NCBI GenBank assembly: GCA_013003335.1 | Contig: JABDJT010000539.1 | Coordinates: 1 to 16,336, forward strand | DNA from: Verrucomicrobiales bacterium | GTDB taxonomy: Bacteria > Verrucomicrobiota > Verrucomicrobiia > Verrucomicrobiales > DEV007 | Length of the DNA: 16,336 nt | Direction: 5' to 3' | Part shown: positions 12,436 to 16,336 of the stretch, piece after piece | Layout: every line of letters begins with the position of its first letter | How positions within the stretch are numbered: the stretch's first letter is position 1 | Notes under the pieces: model-generated | What the model saw: the letters and a program-made list of their open reading frames with translations, nothing else | Told to the model about the DNA's origin: nothing | The model's database searches: none | Translations under genes and position numbers: made by a program

Positions 12436-14918
12436 GTGATCAAAAAACTGGCTTCAGTATCGGGCTGAAGGCGAAAATCTTTTTCGTCTTTACGATCCTG
12501 ATTATTCTCCTTGTGGTCCTCTCGGCCTACCTCACCTACCAAAAAGAGAAGAACGCCTTTTGGGACGGACTGCAGGACAAACTGGTTGGGGCTTCACTCG
12601 CCGTGGACCGGATGTTGCCGGATGATTATCACGCCCGAATTGAAAACAAGAATTCGATTCCGGCGGAGGAATACGAAAAATACCGGGATATTTTCAACGA
12701 GATGGCTTGGGGAATGGGCTTCGAATACGTGTATTCCTACATGATGTTCGACGATAAGATTTACACGACGGCGTCGAGTTTCACACAGGAGGAGATGGAG
12801 GCTGGTGATGATACAGAATTTTTCTACCTGTATGAGGAACCATCTCCCGTATTGGTCGAAGTTTTCAAGTCCGGCGAAATTGGCAAGCCGGTGTTCGATC
12901 TCTACAACGACCCCGAGTACGGATATTTACAGTCGGTTTTCATTCCGCTCAAAACGGAAAATGGGAAAACGTACGTGGTCGGTGCCGATGTTTATTTTCC
13001 GGATGTGGATCAAAAGCTCCAGAAAACCTTGAATACGATTCTGGCCGGGGCCGGGGTGTTCCTGCTTCTCTTCCTGGGGGCGACTTATTTTTGTATCAAC
13101 AGCATCGCGAAGCCGATCGACAGTCTACTGAAAACCGCACGGGAAGTTTCCGAGAAAAAGGATTTCAGTCTCCGCGCCGAAAAACTCACCAACGATGAAC
13201 TGGGAGAACTGGTCGACGGCTTCAACGAGATGCTGGCCGAAACCGAGAAAACATATGAGGAACGGGCCCGCTATCGGGAAAAGTTGGAGACCGAAGTCGA
13301 AGAAAGGACGTCGGAACTGGTGGAAGCCCGGCAGGAAGCGGAGGAAGCGAATGAAGCGAAGAGTGCTTTTCTCGCCAACATGAGCCACGAAATCCGCACG
13401 CCCATGAACGGGATTATCGGAATGGCTGAACTGGCCCTGGAAACGGGGCTGACGTCCGATCAGCGCCGCTACATCGAGACGGTCAAGTCATCCGGCGATG
13501 CGCTGTTGAATATCATCAATGACATCCTCGACTTTTCCAAGATCGAGGCCCACAAGATGGATCTCGAGTCGATCAACTTTCAGCTCCGGGACGATCTCGG
13601 GGATTGCATGGAATTGCTGGGATTCCGGGCCCAGGCGAAAGCACTGGAGCTCGCCTGCCATATTCACCCGGATGTGCCGGAGTACCTGATCGGGGATCCG
13701 GGCCGGTTGCGTCAGATCATCGTGAATCTCGTGGGCAACGCCATCAAGTTTACTGCAGAAGGGGAGGTGGTTGTCGACGTCGCTGTCAAATCGCAGAAAG
13801 ATGAGGAAGTGGAGCTGAATTTCAGCGTCGCGGACACGGGCATAGGAATTCCTGAAGAAAAGCAGGCACGGATGTTTGAATCATTCGAGCAGGCCGATAC
13901 GTCCACTACGCGGGAATACGGTGGCACCGGCCTCGGGCTCGCAATTTCACGACAGCTTGTCGAATTGATGGGTGGGAAAATCGAAATCGAGAGTGAAGAA
14001 GGGAAAGGGACCACTTTTCGGTTCACTGCACGGTTTGGAATTCAAAAAGATCCCGTGATTCGCGGACAGGTTGATTTGGAGCCGCTGAACGGGAAGCGGG
14101 TCCTGATTGTCGACGACAACGAAACCAATCGCGAAATCCTGCTGGAGTTGGCGAAGAATTGGGGGCTGAAAGCTACTGAAGTCAAAGGAGGAGAGCAGGC
14201 AATCCAGGAACTGGAACGCGCCAAGAACGGCGGTGCTCCGATCGAACTGGTGATGACCGACCTGTGCATGCCCAAGATGGATGGGCTCGATCTTGCTCAA
14301 TTTATTCGCGATCACGAAGATCTCGCCAAAGCCCGCGTCATTCTCCTCAGTTCGGATCCATCTGCCGAATTTCGCAACCGCGCCACCGAAATTGGAGTCA
14401 AAGCCTTCCTTTCCAAGCCGATCCGGCAAAGTCATTTGCTGGATGCCATCGCGGAGGCCTTCGATCAAAAGCCTTCAGAATCCTCTTCCAGCAGGAAGCG
14501 GTCAGGAGCCGGTGAAGAAACTCGATCCTTCCGCATTCTGCTCGCCGAGGACAATCCGGTAAACCAGGAAACGGCTACGCTCCATCTCGGGAAACTCGGG
14601 CACAGTGTAACGATCGCCCACAACGGCAAAGAAGCACTCGATCACACCGAGAAAGCCGATTTCGATTTTATTTTTATGGACGTTCAAATGCCGGAAATGG
14701 ATGGCTTCGAAGCGACCGCCGCTATCCGCAAACGGGAAAAGAAGACCGGTGCTCATCTCCCAATCGTCGCCATGACGGCCCACGCCATGAAAGGGGATGA
14801 GGAGCGTTGCTTGAAAGCCGGAATGGACGATTACATCGCTAAGCCGATCCGGCGAAAGGAACTCGTCAATACGATCGAAAGAGTTGCCGAAAAATTTCTC
14901 CAGGAATCAGTTTCATGA
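12432..14918 (+). CDS. Hybrid sensor histidine kinase with two receiver domains
   Basis: This 828-residue inner-membrane sensor autophosphorylates and passes phosphate through receivers. Order: TM1 (about 14-35); an extracytoplasmic Cache-like sensor (about 38-195, rich in aromatic and acidic residues); TM2 (about 202-224); HAMP (about 225-275); a charged coiled coil (275-310); HisKA with H319 in MSHEIRTPMNG; HATPase_c with N432/N436, G1 DTGIGI (468-473) and G2 GGTGLGLA (497-504); REC1 (about 555-675) with D561, D562, D610 and K662; and REC2 (about 699-820) with E706, D707, D750 and K804. All catalytic and phospho-acceptor residues are intact. It has no DNA-binding output. AGGGGG directly precedes the start, unlike most genes here. 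ATGA overlaps join it to the PrmC-like gene upstream and to the Hpt gene downstream. The signal and final target are unknown. Confidence 0.95.
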   Translation: MSDQKTGFSIGLKAKIFFVFTILIILLVVLSAYLTYQKEKNAFWDGLQDKLVGASLAVDRMLPDDYHARIENKNSIPAEEYEKYRDIFNEMAWGMGFEYVYSYMMFDDKIYTTASSFTQEEMEAGDDTEFFYLYEEPSPVLVEVFKSGEIGKPVFDLYNDPEYGYLQSVFIPLKTENGKTYVVGADVYFPDVDQKLQKTLNTILAGAGVFLLLFLGATYFCINSIAKPIDSLLKTAREVSEKKDFSLRAEKLTNDELGELVDGFNEMLAETEKTYEERARYREKLETEVEERTSELVEARQEAEEANEAKSAFLANMSHEIRTPMNGIIGMAELALETGLTSDQRRYIETVKSSGDALLNIINDILDFSKIEAHKMDLESINFQLRDDLGDCMELLGFRAQAKALELACHIHPDVPEYLIGDPGRLRQIIVNLVGNAIKFTAEGEVVVDVAVKSQKDEEVELNFSVADTGIGIPEEKQARMFESFEQADTSTTREYGGTGLGLAISRQLVELMGGKIEIESEEGKGTTFRFTARFGIQKDPVIRGQVDLEPLNGKRVLIVDDNETNREILLELAKNWGLKATEVKGGEQAIQELERAKNGGAPIELVMTDLCMPKMDGLDLAQFIRDHEDLAKARVILLSSDPSAEFRNRATEIGVKAFLSKPIRQSHLLDAIAEAFDQKPSESSSSRKRSGAGEETRSFRILLAEDNPVNQETATLHLGKLGHSVTIAHNGKEALDHTEKADFDFIFMDVQMPEMDGFEATAAIRKREKKTGAHLPIVAMTAHAMKGDEERCLKAGMDDYIAKPIRRKELVNTIERVAEKFLQESVS

Positions 14919-15274
14919 GCCAATCCGAAACCCTCAGTTTTGACCGCGAAGAAGTCCTCGAAGAATTCGACAACGATCTCGTGTTGCTTGGCCGAATGCT
15001 GGAAGTCTTCCGCGGGGATTGCGACAACCGTCTTCCCAAAATCAAAGCCGCTTTCGAATCCGGCAAACTGGATACCCTCGCTGATGAGGCGCATGGCATC
15101 AAAAGCGGAGTCGGTAATTTTTTTGCGTCCCAATCCTACGAAACCGCTTCCGCCCTGGAGGTTGCCGGCCGGGATGGGAATTCGGAGGCTATCGGCCCAC
15201 TGATCCAAAAACTGGAATCTGAACTCGAGGTCCTGAAAAAAGATATCGAAGAAACCTGTCAAAACAGCGGTTAA
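14915..15274 (+). CDS. Histidine phosphotransfer (Hpt) protein
   Basis: This 119-residue all-helical cytoplasmic protein is an Hpt domain that accepts phosphate from a receiver on a His. The motif EAHGIKSGVGNFFA (58-71) matches the family's 'AH.LKG...N.GA', with H60 the phospho-acceptor. Its length is normal for a stand-alone Hpt. The ATG overlaps the stop of the hybrid kinase (ATGA, 14915-14918), and an AGGA lies nine bases before the start, so it is probably translated with the kinase. It most likely shuttles phosphate from the kinase's receivers to a response regulator encoded elsewhere, as none is in the window. The Ser/Thr kinase gene begins 38 bases downstream. Confidence 0.9.
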   Translation: MSQSETLSFDREEVLEEFDNDLVLLGRMLEVFRGDCDNRLPKIKAAFESGKLDTLADEAHGIKSGVGNFFASQSYETASALEVAGRDGNSEAIGPLIQKLESELEVLKKDIEETCQNSG

Positions 15275-15312
15275 CGATACCTGCGATTCGCCTCAGGATA
15301 CCTCTCCCCTCG

Positions 15313-16336
15313 ATGTCCTTTCACGAAAAACCAAGACCCGATCGGGAAGAATCCGACGAGTATCGTCCGGACAACGGGGCTATTGATGAGACCCTGCCGA
15401 TCAGTTACTCCGTCAACAAGTACGGGGAAACAATCTGTCACTCCGACGATGCCGGTAAAGCGGACGACGATGGCGAGTCAATCGGTGGAAGGTATGGCCT
15501 GATTCGCCTGATTGGTCGGGGAACATTCGGATCCGTGCATCTAGCCCACGACAACCAGTTGGAACGTGAGGTTGCTGTCAAAGTTCCCAATATCGCCTAT
15601 TCCGATGATACCCGGAAAAACGTCGAGGACGCCTTCCTTCGGGAAGCACGACAACTGGCAAAAATCTCCCATCCCAATATCGTCACCGTTCACGATCTCG
15701 ACTTCAACGACGAAGGTTGCTACGTCGTGTCCGAATTCATCGACGGTCCGGATCTGAACCGTTGGATGCAGGACAACTTTCCAACCTGGCAGGAAAGCGC
15801 CCGAATGATCGCCGCTGTGGCAGACGGACTCGCTGCAGCTCACGTGGAAGGCGTGATTCATCGCGACGTGAAGCCGGCCAATATCATCATTTCCGAACGG
15901 ACCGAAGGTTCCATCCCGATCCTCTGCGACTTTGGTCTCGCCCTCAGTGAATCGACCATCGGCAGTTCCGGTGCCCGCAAGGGCGACATCAGTGGCACGC
16001 CCAACTACATGTCACCGGAACAGGCCCGCGGCGAGGGTCACCGCATCGACGGTCGCACCGATATCTATTCACTCGGCGTCGTTTTTTACCGGATGCTGAC
16101 CGGACAACTCCCTTTCATGGCCCGAAACATCGCGGACCTTCTTGAAGAAATTCTCGAGGAGGAACCCAGGCCACCCCGCCAGTTCGTCAAAGGCCTGCCG
16201 CGGGAACTCGAGGAGATTTGTCTCAAGGCGATCGCCAAACGCCTTCGGGACCGTTACACAACCGCCGGTGACTTTGCCGAAGACTTGCGTGCCCTGCTGA
16301 AAAAAGAAGAATCCGCGAGCCTCGCCGCAGCTGCTG
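15313..16336 (+). CDS. Ser/Thr protein kinase (Hanks type), N-terminal part, runs off window
   Basis: The frame opens at ATG 15313 and stays open for 341 codons to the window edge. An acidic N-terminal extension of about 58 residues precedes the kinase domain. Visible kinase motifs are the glycine loop IGRGTFGSVHLA (67-78), the ATP lysine K90 (VAVK), the catalytic loop HRDVKPAN (183-190) with D185, DFG (206-208), and the activation and substrate segment GTPNYMSPEQA (228-238). DIYSLGVVFYRMLTGQLPF (250-268) is helix F onward. All catalytic residues are present, so it should be active. The C-terminal part is beyond the window; in Planctomycetota and Verrucomicrobiota such kinases often continue into a transmembrane segment and sensor or repeat domains. 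The 38-base gap to the Hpt gene shows no terminator, so co-transcription with the phosphorelay is possible. Confidence 0.93.
   Translation, partial: MSFHEKPRPDREESDEYRPDNGAIDETLPISYSVNKYGETICHSDDAGKADDDGESIGGRYGLIRLIGRGTFGSVHLAHDNQLEREVAVKVPNIAYSDDTRKNVEDAFLREARQLAKISHPNIVTVHDLDFNDEGCYVVSEFIDGPDLNRWMQDNFPTWQESARMIAAVADGLAAAHVEGVIHRDVKPANIIISERTEGSIPILCDFGLALSESTIGSSGARKGDISGTPNYMSPEQARGEGHRIDGRTDIYSLGVVFYRMLTGQLPFMARNIADLLEEILEEEPRPPRQFVKGLPRELEEICLKAIAKRLRDRYTTAGDFAEDLRALLKKEESASLAAAA

Overview
The window reads as a stretch of chromosome from a member of the Planctomycetota/Verrucomicrobiota group, more likely Verrucomicrobiota. This is inferred from gene content only: secreted sulfatases, a CRTAC1-like FG-GAP/ASPIC-UnbV lipoprotein, secreted esterases (one with an EF-hand), a large sodium:solute symporter, a hybrid histidine kinase and a soluble-start Ser/Thr protein kinase. 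There is no 16S, tRNA or ribosomal protein to settle it. The DNA is moderately GC-rich, densely coded on both strands, and most starts lack a Shine-Dalgarno sequence. I see no transposase, phage gene, CRISPR array, tRNA or rRNA. No gene-free stretch exceeds about 130 bases.

Positions 1-9558 form a catabolic and secretory half. It holds the C-terminal tail of a sulfatase, a small acidic orphan protein, a secreted EF-hand/alpha-beta hydrolase, a 722-residue sodium:solute symporter with an unusual soluble insertion, a DUF2238-like membrane protein (minus strand), a complete sulfatase, a lipoprotein with seven FG-GAP repeats starting on the base after the sulfatase stop, and a second secreted hydrolase (minus strand). 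The likely theme is removal of sulfate and acyl groups from polysaccharides outside the cytoplasm, with uptake of a solute by the symporter.

Positions 9670-16336 form a compact plus-strand gene string: a divergent PLP-dependent decarboxylase-fold protein, a class I SAM methyltransferase, a PrmC/HemK-like methyltransferase with altered motifs, a hybrid histidine kinase with two receiver domains, a stand-alone Hpt protein, and the start of a Ser/Thr kinase. The middle four are joined by three successive ATGA stop/start overlaps, which implies co-translation of two methyltransferases with a phosphorelay. This is the most unusual arrangement in the window. The decarboxylase-like enzyme has lost several substrate-binding residues of its family and the PrmC-like protein has lost its NPPY and PRxET motifs, so both probably act on unknown substrates.

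The other notable structure is a short dispersed palindrome present four times between genes (about 518-566, 1724-1771, 4006-4048, 9565-9609). All copies share arms AACAGGGT/ACCCTGTT, a 14-15 base loop ending in GAACNR, and a second outer arm pair CGA/TCG. They occupy tandem, convergent and divergent gaps, so terminator function alone does not explain them.
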